From NCBI RefSeq assembly GCF_013299175.1, contig NZ_JAAFKF010000029.1, positions 1-38,861 on the forward strand: 38,861 nucleotides of DNA. Direction: 5' to 3'. This DNA comes from Sphaerotilus sp. GTDB taxonomy: Bacteria; Pseudomonadota; Gammaproteobacteria; Burkholderiales; Burkholderiaceae_C. The notes beneath the pieces are model-generated. The model had not been told where the DNA came from and searched no databases. It saw only the letters and a list, made by a program, of their open reading frames with translations. Below, one piece after another: positions 26,216 to 34,851 of the stretch. Every line of letters starts with the position of its first letter. Position 1 is the first letter of the stretch. The translations under genes and the position numbers were made by a program.

Positions 26216-28306
26216 ATGAGCGAGCACTCCCACGATCTGACCAGCACCACGCCGACCCCGGTCGAATCCGTTCTCGCCGAAGCGAGCAGCGATTCGGTCC
26301 AGGAGCCGTTTGTCCGCAGTCTCGACGCGCTGGGCGTCTGGCGTGTCACGCTGGAAGAGCGGGTGCGCGATCTGGTGCGCTTTCTGCGCGAACAGAGCCT
26401 GCTGGACGAAGGGGCGGGCGACCTGCTCGACTCGCTGCGCCAGCGGTTGGCGGGCGAAAAGCTGGTGGTGGCCTTTGTCGCCGAGTTCTCGCGCGGCAAG
26501 TCCGAGCTGATCAACGCCATCTTCTTCGCCGACGCCGGCCGGCGCATCATGCCGGCCTCGCCGGGGCGCACGACGATGTGCCCGGTCGAGCTGGGCTGGG
26601 ATCCCGAAGACCCGCCGGGCCTGTCGCTGCTGCCGATCGAGACGCGGCTGGATGGGGCCTCGCTGGCCGAGTTGCGCGGGCAGCCGCGGGCCTGGCGCCG
26701 CGAACCCATCGACGTGTCCGATCCCGCCTCGTTCGCCAACGCGCTCAACGCCGTCAAGGGTGTCCGCGCTGCCACCGTGGACGAGGCCCGCCAGCTCGGT
26801 TTCTGGGACGACGAACACCCGGCCGACAACCCGCCCATGCTCGACGACGGGCAGGTCGAGATTCCGCTGTGGCGCCACGCGGTCATCAACGTGCCGCACC
26901 CGCTGCTCAAGCGCGGGCTGGTCGTGCTCGACACCCCCGGCCTGAACGCGATCGGCGCGGAGCCGGAGCTGACCGTCGGGCTGCTGCCGAGCGCGCACGT
27001 CGTCGTCTTCGTGCTGGGCGCGGACACGGGCGTCACCAAATCCGACCTGGAAATCTGGCGCGACCACCTCGCCTCGCAGGCGCTGACACGCTACGTGGTG
27101 CTCAACAAGATCGATGCGCTGGTCGATCCGCTGTCGTCCACCGAAGAGAACGAGGCGCAGATCACCCAGCAGTGTGTCCAGGTGGCGCGCACGCTGGACA
27201 TGCCGATGGCGCGGGTGTTCCCGATCTCCGCCCGGCAGGCACTGGAGGCGCGGGTCGAGGGCAATGCGCAACTGCTCGCCGACAGCCGCCTGCTGGCGCT
27301 GGAGCAGGCGCTCGCCCAGCAGTTGCTGCCGCAGCGCCGTGCCGTGTTCGAGCAGCTCACGCTGGAGGCGCTGGCGGTGGTCCAGCAGCAGACCTCGCGC
27401 AACCTCACCGACTTGCGCCGCCACCTGTCCGAGCAGTTGCACGAGCTGCGCGGCCTGCGCGGGCGCAGCAGCGGCAAGGTGGCGCTGATGCTGCAGCGTG
27501 TCGGCGCCGAGACGACCGAATTCGAGCAATGCACGACCCAGATCCAGGCGCTGCGCACGGTGCATTCGCGCACGCTGCGCAACGTGCTGAACGGGCTGTC
27601 GGGCGAGCCGCTGCGCACGCTGGTGGACGGGATGGTGCGCTCGATCCGCGAGTCTTTCCTCCGGCTCGGCGCGCGGCGTTCGTTCGTGCAGCTCTTCGCC
27701 GATCTGCGGGTGGCACTGGACACGGCGCAGAAGGAGGCGCAAGACCTGCGCGACCTGCTCGCCGGCTCGTTCGGCAAGCTCAATTCCGAGTACGGCTTCA
27801 GCCTGTCCACGCCGTCGGCGCCGGAGCTGTCGCGCTTCCGCGATGACCTGGCGCTGATCGAGCGCAACTACGTGCAGTACCTCGGTCTGAGCCAGGCGAT
27901 GCGGCTCGCGCAACCGCGGTTCCTGGAGCAGTTCCGCCGCATGCTGATGTCGCGGCTGCGGGTGGTGTTCGAGAGCGCGGCCAGCGAGATCGAGCTGTGG
28001 AGCCGCACCACCTCGGCGCAAGTCGATGCCCAGCTCCGCGAGCGCCGCAAGGCGTTCAAGCGCCGCCGCGAATCGCTGGAGCGCATCCGCACGGCGGCCA
28101 GCGATCTGGAGGCACGCCTGCTGGAGATCGAGGCGCAGGACCAGCGGCTGGCGTCGATCGAGGTGCGGCTGCACGCGCTGTTCGAGCGCACCCGCCGTGC
28201 CGCGACCCGCCACGAGATGGGCCTGTCGAGCGACTTCAGCCCCTTCCAGGCGTCGATTCCCAGCGCCTTGCCGCTGCCCGCTGCCCCGGTGCCTACCTCG
28301 GCATGA
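26216..28306 (+). CDS. Bacterial dynamin-like GTPase
   Basis: A 696-residue large GTPase of the dynamin superfamily. The G domain has the P-loop EFSRGKSELINAI near residue 88, PGRTTMCP (switch I Thr) near 119, DTPGLN (G3) near 240, and LNKIDALVDP (G4) near 296. A long helical region follows with coiled-coil character (residues ~375-680), including RRKAFKRRRESLERIR, which could bind membrane. No membrane segment is evident, though the helical tip may insert. The role is unknown; related proteins remodel membranes. ATG 26174 in the same frame, with GGAGG 12 bases before it, could give 14 more residues. The stop overlaps the mutY start by four bases (ATGA), so translation is coupled. Confidence 0.88.
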   Translation: MSEHSHDLTSTTPTPVESVLAEASSDSVQEPFVRSLDALGVWRVTLEERVRDLVRFLREQSLLDEGAGDLLDSLRQRLAGEKLVVAFVAEFSRGKSELINAIFFADAGRRIMPASPGRTTMCPVELGWDPEDPPGLSLLPIETRLDGASLAELRGQPRAWRREPIDVSDPASFANALNAVKGVRAATVDEARQLGFWDDEHPADNPPMLDDGQVEIPLWRHAVINVPHPLLKRGLVVLDTPGLNAIGAEPELTVGLLPSAHVVVFVLGADTGVTKSDLEIWRDHLASQALTRYVVLNKIDALVDPLSSTEENEAQITQQCVQVARTLDMPMARVFPISARQALEARVEGNAQLLADSRLLALEQALAQQLLPQRRAVFEQLTLEALAVVQQQTSRNLTDLRRHLSEQLHELRGLRGRSSGKVALMLQRVGAETTEFEQCTTQIQALRTVHSRTLRNVLNGLSGEPLRTLVDGMVRSIRESFLRLGARRSFVQLFADLRVALDTAQKEAQDLRDLLAGSFGKLNSEYGFSLSTPSAPELSRFRDDLALIERNYVQYLGLSQAMRLAQPRFLEQFRRMLMSRLRVVFESAASEIELWSRTTSAQVDAQLRERRKAFKRRRESLERIRTAASDLEARLLEIEAQDQRLASIEVRLHALFERTRRAATRHEMGLSSDFSPFQASIPSALPLPAAPVPTSA

Positions 28307-29346
28307 GCCAGCTCGCCGACGCGCTGGTGGCGTGGCAGCGCACCCACGGCCGCCACGCCTTGCCCTGGCAGAACACCCGCGACCCCTACCGCGTCTGGCT
28401 GTCGGAAATCATGCTGCAGCAGACGCAGGTGGCGGCGGTGCTGCGCTACTACGACCGCTTCCTGGCGCGTTTCCCCGATGTCGCCACGCTGGCCGCGGCG
28501 CCGCTGGACGACGTGCTGGCGCTGTGGAGCGGGCTGGGTTACTACAGCCGCGCCCGCAACCTGCACCGCTGCGCGCAGGCGGTGGTGGCCGAACATGGCG
28601 GCGTGTTCCCGCCGAGTGCCGCGGTGCTGGCGGAGCTGTCGGGCATCGGGCGTTCGACGGCGGCGGCGATCGCGGCGTTCTGCCACGAGGAGCGGGTCTC
28701 CATCCTCGATGGCAATGTCAAGCGCGTGCTGAGCCGCGCGCTGGCGTTTGACGGTGATCTGGCCCAGCAGGCGCAGGAACGTGCCCTGTGGCAGCGTGCC
28801 ACCGACCTGCTGCCTGCCGACCGCACCGACATGCCCGCCTACACGCAGGGGCTTATGGACCTCGGCGCCACGGTCTGCGCGCGCAGCAAACCCGATTGCC
28901 TGCTCTGCCCGCTGTCGGGGCTGTGCGCGGCGCGTGCGTCGGGCCGGATGACCGACTACCCGGTGCGGACCCGCAAGCTCAAGCGTTCGCGCCGCGAGAA
29001 CTGGTGCCTGTGGCTGCAGACCGCCGATGCGGTGTGGCTGCAGCAGCGGCCGGACAGCGGCATCTGGGCGGGGCTGTGGTCGCTGCCGATGTTCGACGAT
29101 GCCGAGGCGCTGCAGGCGGCGGTGGAGGCCAACGGAGGGAGCGGCGCGAACGTGGTGGCACTGCCCGGTTTTGTCCACGTCCTCACCCACCTCGACTGGA
29201 CGCTGCACCCGCGCCGGCTGGACCTGACCCGACCCGCGGCAGAGGCGCTCGCCGCCGGTCTGGGGGCGGGCCGCTGGTGGCCGCTCGACCGGCTCGACAC
29301 GATCGGGCTGCCCGCGCCGTTCAGCCGGCTGCTGCTCAGTCGCTGA
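28303..29346 (+). CDS. mutY: A/G-specific adenine glycosylase
   Basis: A 347-residue enzyme that removes adenine mispaired with 8-oxoguanine, the partner of MutM. Signatures are DPYRVWLSEIMLQQTQVAAV near residue 27, the helix-hairpin-helix LSGIGRSTAAAI near 109, catalytic ILDGNVKRVLSR near 130, and the Fe-S ligands C-X6-C-X2-C-X5-C in CARSKPDCLLCPLSGLC near 192-208. A NUDIX-like C-terminal domain for 8-oxoG recognition includes RPDSGIWAGLWSLPMF near 250. The start is coupled to the GTPase. The last 11 bases overlap the end of the convergent LON-domain gene. Confidence 0.96.
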   Translation: MSQLADALVAWQRTHGRHALPWQNTRDPYRVWLSEIMLQQTQVAAVLRYYDRFLARFPDVATLAAAPLDDVLALWSGLGYYSRARNLHRCAQAVVAEHGGVFPPSAAVLAELSGIGRSTAAAIAAFCHEERVSILDGNVKRVLSRALAFDGDLAQQAQERALWQRATDLLPADRTDMPAYTQGLMDLGATVCARSKPDCLLCPLSGLCAARASGRMTDYPVRTRKLKRSRRENWCLWLQTADAVWLQQRPDSGIWAGLWSLPMFDDAEALQAAVEANGGSGANVVALPGFVHVLTHLDWTLHPRRLDLTRPAAEALAAGLGAGRWWPLDRLDTIGLPAPFSRLLLSR

Positions 29347-30004
29347 CGATGCCGTGGCGGCGCAGGAAGCCGTCCACCAGTTGCAGCCGCGCGTGCGGGT
29401 CCGGCAGCATCATCAGCTTGTGGCGCGTCGGCAGCGGGATCGGCAGGATCTCGCACCAGCGGTTGGCCACCCAGCCCGCGTCGTCCAGCCCGTAGGGCGT
29501 GAGGAACGGCACCTGATCGCGGCCCTGCAGCGTCTCGATCGCCCGCTGCAGCGCGGCCACGCTGGCCTGGAATTCCGGCTTCGGCGGCTCGGCCAGATCG
29601 GCAGGTTGCAGCACGGCGTCCGCGCGCCACAGGCCGTCGGGCGCCTGGCGGATCTGCGACACCGTGAAGCGTTGCAGACCCCGGCAGCGCACCTGCAGGA
29701 TGCCGGCCTGCGGACTGTCGCAGTCGATCAGCTCGGCCAGACAGCCCGCGTGCTCGAACCGCACGGTCTCGTCGCCGGACGCCGCCACCCGCACCTCCGC
29801 CCCTTGCTGCAGCGCCACGATGCCGAAGGGCTGGCCGGTGCGCAGGCAGTGGGTCACCAGGTCGAGGTAGCGCGTCTCGAAGATCTTCAGCGGCAGCAGC
29901 CCGCCAGGGAACAGCACCGTGCCCAGCGGAAACAGCGGCAGGTGCGGCAGCAGGTCGCCGAAGGCGCCCCGCACCGTGGATTCAGGGGCGGGGCGCTGGG
30001 TCAT
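29336..30004 (-). CDS. LON peptidase substrate-binding-domain protein
   Basis: A 222-residue protein containing only the N-terminal (substrate-binding) domain of Lon, with no AAA+ or protease domain. The pattern LPLFPLGTVLFPGGLLPLKIFETRYLDLV (by segment, residues ~22-50) and FGIVALQQGAEV are diagnostic. Such stand-alone proteins are widespread; a role in substrate binding or as a protein adaptor is inferred from Lon, not shown. Its ATG overlaps the rapZ stop by four bases, so translation is coupled. The downstream end overlaps mutY convergently by 11 bases. Confidence 0.92.
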   Translation of the reverse strand: MTQRPAPESTVRGAFGDLLPHLPLFPLGTVLFPGGLLPLKIFETRYLDLVTHCLRTGQPFGIVALQQGAEVRVAASGDETVRFEHAGCLAELIDCDSPQAGILQVRCRGLQRFTVSQIRQAPDGLWRADAVLQPADLAEPPKPEFQASVAALQRAIETLQGRDQVPFLTPYGLDDAGWVANRWCEILPIPLPTRHKLMMLPDPHARLQLVDGFLRRHGIVSD

Positions 30005-30933
30005 GCGTGGGCCGCCGCAGCTTCGCGGGCCTCGATTTCGCGGTGGCGGATCAGCGTCGGGATGCGGTCGCGGAAGCGTGCAGCAAGCTGCTCCGCCGAG
30101 TACACCGAGCGGTGTTGCCCACCGGTGCAGCCGATCGCCACCGTCAGGTAGCTGCGCTGGTCCTGCTCGTAGGCGGGCAGCCAGCGGGCGAGAAACCCTT
30201 CGATCTGCGCCAGCATCTCGGCGACTTCGGGCTGGGCGCGCAGGAAATCGATCACCCCGGCATCGCGGCCGTTGAGCGCCCGCAGCTCGCGCACGTAATG
30301 CGGATTCGGCAGCACGCGCAGGTCGAACACCAGATCCGCATCCCGCGGCACGCCATGCTTGAATGCAAACGACTCGAACACCAGCGTCAGCGACGACTGC
30401 GCCGCCCCCACGAGCTGGCGCACCCAGGAGCGCAGTTGCGTCGGGCGCAGGTCGCTGGTGTCGATCACGGTGCTGATCTCGCGCAGCAGGGTGAGCATCT
30501 CGCGCTCGCGTTCGATGGCTTCGCCGAGGGCGGTGCGGGAGTGACCGTGGTCGTCGTCCTCCGCGGACAAGGGGTGGCGGCGGCGTGTTTCGGAGAAGCG
30601 CCGCACCAGCGTCTCGGTGCGCGAGTCCAGGAAGATCGGCAGCACCGGCGTGCCCTCGCGCCGCAGGGCGTCGATCACCGGCAGCAGCTTGGGCAGCGAC
30701 GACGCGGTGCGGACATCCGCCGCGATCGCCAGCCGCCGGGTCGGGAACTTGCGCTCCAGGCGGATGAAGTCGTGCAGCAGCTCGGGCGGCAGGTTGTCCA
30801 CGCAGAAGTAGCCCGCGTCCTCCAGCGCATTGAGCGCCACGGACTTGCCCGAGCCGGAAATGCCCGAGATCAGGACCACGGGTTGGGTTTTCTCCGGCGC
30901 GGGTGCGGCCGTGCTGCTGTCGTTGGGGTGCAT
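30001..30933 (-). CDS. rapZ: RNase adapter protein RapZ (YvcJ/YhbJ family)
   Basis: A 310-residue nucleotide-binding protein. Walker A GISGSGKS lies near residue 24, DAGYFCVDNLPPEL near 39, IAADVR and FLDSR in the middle, and the C-terminal domain carries LTVAIGCTGGQHRSVY near 263, all diagnostic of this family. In E. coli RapZ delivers the small RNA GlmZ to RNase E and so controls glmS and glucosamine-6-phosphate synthesis; whether GlmY/GlmZ-like RNAs exist in this organism is not shown. The gene lies 2 bases after recN, and its stop overlaps the LON-domain gene by four bases. Confidence 0.95.
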   Translation of the reverse strand: MHPNDSSTAAPAPEKTQPVVLISGISGSGKSVALNALEDAGYFCVDNLPPELLHDFIRLERKFPTRRLAIAADVRTASSLPKLLPVIDALRREGTPVLPIFLDSRTETLVRRFSETRRRHPLSAEDDDHGHSRTALGEAIEREREMLTLLREISTVIDTSDLRPTQLRSWVRQLVGAAQSSLTLVFESFAFKHGVPRDADLVFDLRVLPNPHYVRELRALNGRDAGVIDFLRAQPEVAEMLAQIEGFLARWLPAYEQDQRSYLTVAIGCTGGQHRSVYSAEQLAARFRDRIPTLIRHREIEAREAAAAHA

Positions 30934-30935
30934 GG

Positions 30936-32654
30936 TCAGGGAACGCGGTTGGTCTGGAGAGGCGGAAACTGGGAGCGGGAGTCCACGGCGGCGAGCATCT
31001 CACGGGCGTGCGCCTGTCCGGCGTCCGAACGGGCTTGTCCACCCAGCATGCGGGCGATTTCACCGATGCGTTCCGCCGGATCGAGGGTGCGGATGTCGCT
31101 GCGGGTGCGGCCGGCCTCGCTGGCCTTGCTGACCAGCAGGTGCGTGTCGGCGCAGGCGGCGACCTGCGGCAGGTGGGTCACGGCCAGCACCTGCCGCTCG
31201 CTGCCCAGCCGGCGCATCAGCCGCCCCACCGTGTCCGCCACCGCGCCGCCCACGCCCGAGTCCACCTCGTCGAAGATCAGCGTGGCCGCGCCCGTGCCGC
31301 GCGCCTGGCGCTGCTGGCTGGTGGTGACGGCGATCGCCAGGGCGATGCGCGAGAGTTCACCGCCCGAGGCCACCTTGCCCAGTGGCCGGGGCGTGCTGCC
31401 CGCGTGGCCGGCGACGAGAAACTCGGCCGACTCCAGCCCGTGCGACTGCGGCTCCGGCAGCGGCTCCAGCGCGATCTCGAAGCGCCCGCCGGCCATGCCC
31501 AGCGCCTGCATCGCGGTGGTGACGGCGGCGGCCAGCGTCGGGGCGGCCCGGTGGCGCGCGGCCGACACCCGGCTGGCAGCGGCCAGATAGCGCTGCCACG
31601 CGGCTTCGGTCTGCTGCTGCAGTGCGTCGAGGTCGGCGGTGGCGTCGATTTCCTGGAGCTGCGCGCGCCACTGCGCCAGCACGGCGGGCAGCTCCTCCGG
31701 CATCCGGCGGTAGCGCCGCGCCAGCCCGACCCAGGCCGACAGCCGGGCGTCGAGTTCGCCGAGGCGGTCGGGGTCGAGTTCGGTGCGGCGCAGCAGGGCG
31801 TTGAGACTGTGGGCGGCGTCGGAGAGTTGCGCGTGGGCGCTTTGCAGCACCTCGATGACTTCCTGCAACTCGGGCGCGTAACCGCTGACCTCGCCGAGGG
31901 TGCCGAGTGCGCGGTCGGTGAGCGATGCGGCGTTCTGCTCGCCGTCGCTGGTCGCCTCGATCGCCGACCGCAGCGCGTCGAGGATGGCCTGCGCGTGCGC
32001 CAGCCGCTGGTGCTCGGTGTTCAGCTCGCTCCACTCGTGTTCGCCGGGCGCCAGCTTGTCCACTTCGCCGATCTGCCACGCCAGCCGCTCGCGTTCCAGT
32101 GCCCGCTCCGCCCCTTGCTGGCGGGCGGTGTCGAGCCTGGCTTGCTGCGTGCGCCACTGCTGCCAAGCGTCGGCGAGGTGGCGGGTGTCGATCGCGGCGT
32201 AGTCGTCGAGCAGGGCGCGCACCGAGGCGGGCCGGGTCAGGCTCTGCCAGGCGTGCTGGCCGTGGATGTCCACCAGGTGTTCGCCGACCTCCTTGAGCTG
32301 GCCGACCGTCGCCGGGCTGCCGTTGATCCAGGCGCGGCTCTTGCCCTGCGCGTCCACCGTGCGGCGCAGCAGCAGGGTGGTCGGCGCGTCGTCCTGGGCC
32401 TCGAAGCCGGCCTCGTCGAGCCAGTGGGTCAGCGCCGCGGGAATCGGCTCGAACTCGGCGCCGATCTCCGCCCGCGGTTCGCCTTCGCGGACCACGCCCG
32501 CATCACCACGGCCGCCGAGCGCCAGTTGCAGCGCGTCGATGAGGATGGACTTGCCGGCGCCGGTCTCGCCGGTCAGCACCGCGAAGCCCGGTTGAAACTC
32601 CACCTCCAGCCGGCTCACGATCACGAAGTGGCGCAGGGACAGCCGTCGCAGCAT
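30936..32654 (-). CDS. recN: DNA repair protein RecN
   Basis: A 572-residue SMC-like ATPase acting in double-strand-break repair. It begins [20 protein letters not shown] with Walker A LTGETGAGKSILIDAL near residue 28, then two long helical arms (residues ~160-380) that would form the coiled coil, then the C-terminal half of the ATPase with GKVASGGELSRIALAI (signature) and LIFDEVDSGVGG (Walker B). Start ATG 32654 shares one base with the nadK stop (TGATG), so translation is coupled to nadK. Longer upstream extensions of the frame overlap nadK in antisense-like codon use and were not accepted. Confidence 0.95.
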   Translation of the reverse strand: MLRRLSLRHFVIVSRLEVEFQPGFAVLTGETGAGKSILIDALQLALGGRGDAGVVREGEPRAEIGAEFEPIPAALTHWLDEAGFEAQDDAPTTLLLRRTVDAQGKSRAWINGSPATVGQLKEVGEHLVDIHGQHAWQSLTRPASVRALLDDYAAIDTRHLADAWQQWRTQQARLDTARQQGAERALERERLAWQIGEVDKLAPGEHEWSELNTEHQRLAHAQAILDALRSAIEATSDGEQNAASLTDRALGTLGEVSGYAPELQEVIEVLQSAHAQLSDAAHSLNALLRRTELDPDRLGELDARLSAWVGLARRYRRMPEELPAVLAQWRAQLQEIDATADLDALQQQTEAAWQRYLAAASRVSAARHRAAPTLAAAVTTAMQALGMAGGRFEIALEPLPEPQSHGLESAEFLVAGHAGSTPRPLGKVASGGELSRIALAIAVTTSQQRQARGTGAATLIFDEVDSGVGGAVADTVGRLMRRLGSERQVLAVTHLPQVAACADTHLLVSKASEAGRTRSDIRTLDPAERIGEIARMLGGQARSDAGQAHAREMLAAVDSRSQFPPLQTNRVP

Positions 32655-33544
32655 CAGGTGCTCCCGTCGCCGGAGACGACACCTTCGTTCCAGTGCAGCT
32701 TGTGGCGCAGCGTGGCGTAGTAGTTCCAGCCGCGCGGGTGCAGAAAGCGCACGCGGTGTTCCGAGCGTTTCACGACGATGCGGTCTCCGCGCAGCAGGCT
32801 GGCCAGCGACTGCATGTCGAAGTTCACCGACGGCTCGCGGGCCGAGACGATCTCGATGCGGATCTCGGCGGCGTCCGGCAGCACGATGGGCCGGTTCGAG
32901 AGCATGTGCGGCGCGATCGGCACCATCAGGCAACCCGCCACACCGGGGTGCAGGATCGGCCCGCCCGCGGACAGCGCATACGCCGTCGAGCCGGTGGGCG
33001 AGGCCACGATCAGGCCGTCGGCGCGGAAGTTGGCGACGAACTGGCCGTCCACCTCGACGCGCAGCTCCAGCATCGAGCTGGTGCCGCTGCGCAGGACCAC
33101 GTCGTTCATCGCCACGGCGCTGTAGATCGCCTCGCCCTCGCGCACCACACAGCCGTCGAGCATGGCGCGGTGTTCTTCTTCGTAGTCCCCCGCCAGCATG
33201 GCCCGCAGCGCCTGCGACACGCGGGCCACGGGGATGTCGGTGATGAAGCCCAGCCGGCCCTGGTTGATGCCCACCATCGGCACGCCGTAGCGGGCGAGCG
33301 TGCGGGCGATGCCGAGCATGGTGCCGTCGCCGCCGACGACGACGGCGAGGTCGCAGTGCTGGCCCAACTCGTCGGGGGAGAGCATGGGGTAGCCGGTCAG
33401 GCCGGTGTTCCGGGCGGTGTCGGCCTCGATCGACACCTCCAGCCCGCGCCGGGTTAGGAGGTGGGCGATCTCTTCCAGCAGCGGGCGCATCCCCTGGGCC
33501 TGGTACTTGCCGATGAGCGCGGCGTGTCGGAATCGGCTGGTCAT
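32654..33544 (-). CDS. nadK: NAD kinase
   Basis: A 296-residue enzyme that phosphorylates NAD to NADP. The GGDGTML motif lies near residue 70, [15 protein letters not shown] near 90, MNDVVLRSG near 145, [22 protein letters not shown] near 175-197, and a NRPIVLP segment near 217. It is the first gene of the minus-strand series nadK-recN-rapZ-LON domain, an arrangement also seen elsewhere in proteobacteria as nadK-recN. It is divergent from hrcA across 83 bases. The ATG has no Shine-Dalgarno sequence; TGTAAT stands 6 bases ahead of it (listed separately). Confidence 0.96.
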   Translation of the reverse strand: MTSRFRHAALIGKYQAQGMRPLLEEIAHLLTRRGLEVSIEADTARNTGLTGYPMLSPDELGQHCDLAVVVGGDGTMLGIARTLARYGVPMVGINQGRLGFITDIPVARVSQALRAMLAGDYEEEHRAMLDGCVVREGEAIYSAVAMNDVVLRSGTSSMLELRVEVDGQFVANFRADGLIVASPTGSTAYALSAGGPILHPGVAGCLMVPIAPHMLSNRPIVLPDAAEIRIEIVSAREPSVNFDMQSLASLLRGDRIVVKRSEHRVRFLHPRGWNYYATLRHKLHWNEGVVSGDGST

Positions 33545-33550
33545 GCAGAA

Positions 33551-33556
33551 ATTACA
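33551..33556 (-). promoter_or_regulatory. -10-like element abutting the nadK start
   Basis: Reading the minus strand, TGTAAT is followed by 6 bases and then the nadK ATG at 33544. This would give a leaderless transcript. No -35 matching consensus is visible at the usual distance. Confidence 0.35.
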
Positions 33557-33614
33557 CCACAGGCGTTTGGCGACTCCCCGTGGGCCAAACCCGCCGGGGT
33601 ACGCCTGCGAACTC

Positions 33615-33620
33615 TACAAT
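33615..33620 (+). promoter_or_regulatory. -10-like element abutting the hrcA start
   Basis: TACAAT is followed by 7 bases and then ATG 33628, with no ribosome site. Together with the nadK element it makes a divergent pair in an 83-base gap. No CIRCE inverted repeat (TTAGCACTC-N9-GAGTGCTAA) is present, so hrcA is not visibly autoregulated here. Confidence 0.35.
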
Positions 33621-33627
33621 CGTTTGC

Positions 33628-34653
33628 ATGATGGATGACCGCGCGAAGATGCTGTTGAAGACGCTTGTCGAGCGGTATATCGCCGACGGGCAACCCGTGG
33701 GGTCTCGCACCTTGTCGAAGACCGCGGGGCTGGAGCTGTCGCCCGCCACGATCCGCAACGTGATGGCCGATCTGGAGGAGCTGGGCCTGATCGCCAGCCC
33801 GCACACCTCCGCCGGGCGCATCCCCACGGCGCGCGGCTACCGCGTCTTCGTGGACACGATGCTCACCTCGCGCCCGGCCCACCGCTTCGAGGATTCGTCG
33901 ATGGCGCCGCTGATCGAGCCGCTGCAGCCCGACCAGCCCAAGCGCGTGATCGCCAGCGCGGCGCACCTGCTGTCGAACCTGTCGAGCTTCGTCGGCGTCA
34001 TCACCGCGCCGCGCAAGACCAGCGTGTTCCGCCACATGGAGTTCCTGCGGCTGGGCGAGCGGCGGGTGCTGCTGATCCTGGTGGCGCCGGACGGCGACGT
34101 GCAGAACCGCGTGCTCTTCACCGTGCATGACTACACCCAGGGCCAGCTCGTCGAGGCCACCAACTACCTCAATGCCCACTACGCCGGGTTGTCGATCGAG
34201 GCGGTGCGCGAGCGGCTCAAGGGCGAGGTGGATGCGCTGCGCAGCGAGATTGCGGTGCTGATGCAGGCGGCGGTGCAAGCCGGGAGCGACGCGGCCAACG
34301 ACGACGACGCGCAGGTGGTCATCTCGGGCGAGCGCAAGATGCTGGCCGTCAGCGACTTCGGCGGCGACCTGGGTTCGCTGCGCAAGATGTTCGACCTGTT
34401 CGAGCACAAGACGCAGCTCATGCGGCTGCTGGACGGATCGAGCCGCGCCGAGGGGGTGCGGATCTACATCGGCGGCGAGAGCGGCGTGGTGCCGATCAGC
34501 GAGCTGTCGGTGGTGTCGGCGCCCTACGAGGTCGATGGGCAGGTGGTCGGCACGCTGGGCGTCATCGGCCCGACGCGGATGGCCTACGACCGGATGATCC
34601 AGATCGTGGACATCACCTCCAGGCTGGTGGGCAATGCGCTGAGCCAGAAGTGA
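33628..34653 (+). CDS. hrcA: Heat-inducible transcription repressor HrcA
   Basis: A 341-residue repressor that binds the CIRCE operator of groESL and dnaKJ operons and senses GroEL availability. The N-terminal winged helix is clear: [40 protein letters not shown], and [20 protein letters not shown] (residues ~8-75). The GAF-like middle and C-terminal region have [20 protein letters not shown] and YIGGESGV, with SVVSAPYEV...[18 protein letters not shown] at the end. MMDDRAKM starts at 33628; the second Met at 33631 is an equal option. The rest of the heat-shock operons is not in this window. Confidence 0.96.
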   Translation: MMDDRAKMLLKTLVERYIADGQPVGSRTLSKTAGLELSPATIRNVMADLEELGLIASPHTSAGRIPTARGYRVFVDTMLTSRPAHRFEDSSMAPLIEPLQPDQPKRVIASAAHLLSNLSSFVGVITAPRKTSVFRHMEFLRLGERRVLLILVAPDGDVQNRVLFTVHDYTQGQLVEATNYLNAHYAGLSIEAVRERLKGEVDALRSEIAVLMQAAVQAGSDAANDDDAQVVISGERKMLAVSDFGGDLGSLRKMFDLFEHKTQLMRLLDGSSRAEGVRIYIGGESGVVPISELSVVSAPYEVDGQVVGTLGVIGPTRMAYDRMIQIVDITSRLVGNALSQK

Positions 34654-34679
34654 AGGAGCGAACGGGGCGGCAAAAGCCC

Positions 34680-34685
34680 TACAAT
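34680..34685 (+). promoter_or_regulatory. -10-like element before the CAU tRNA
   Basis: TACAAT lies 17 bases before the tRNA 5' end, a normal distance for a tRNA promoter. No good -35 is visible. Confidence 0.35.
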
Positions 34686-34702
34686 CGCGGTCCTTCCCCA
34701 GG

Positions 34703-34780
34703 GGGCCGCTAGCTCATGTTGGTTAGAGCAGCAGACTCATAATCTGTTGGTGCCGTGTTCGACTCACGGGCGGCCTACCA
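34703..34780 (+). tRNA. tRNA with CAU anticodon (tRNA-Ile2 more likely than elongator Met)
   Basis: A 78-base cloverleaf. The acceptor stem GGGCCGC pairs with GCGGCCT (one G-U pair), followed by A73 and encoded CCA. The D-arm is TAGCTCATGTTGGTTAGAGCA, the anticodon stem CAGA/TCTG encloses CTCATAA with anticodon CAT, and the T-loop has GTTCGACTC. The variable region TTGGT and the shape of the arms look closer to lysidine-type tRNA-Ile(CAU) than to elongator Met, but this is judged by eye. The restriction-modification gene begins 71 bases after it. Confidence 0.85.
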
Positions 34781-34851
34781 GTCCCTCCAGCACTTGTCAC
34801 GTACTTGTGCTTGTACCTGCCCCCGCGACAGGTCCGGAAAGCTGATTGCCC

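Noticed and set aside
33545-33627. CIRCE operator upstream of hrcA
   Set aside because: The nine-base inverted repeat of CIRCE is not present on either strand in this gap.
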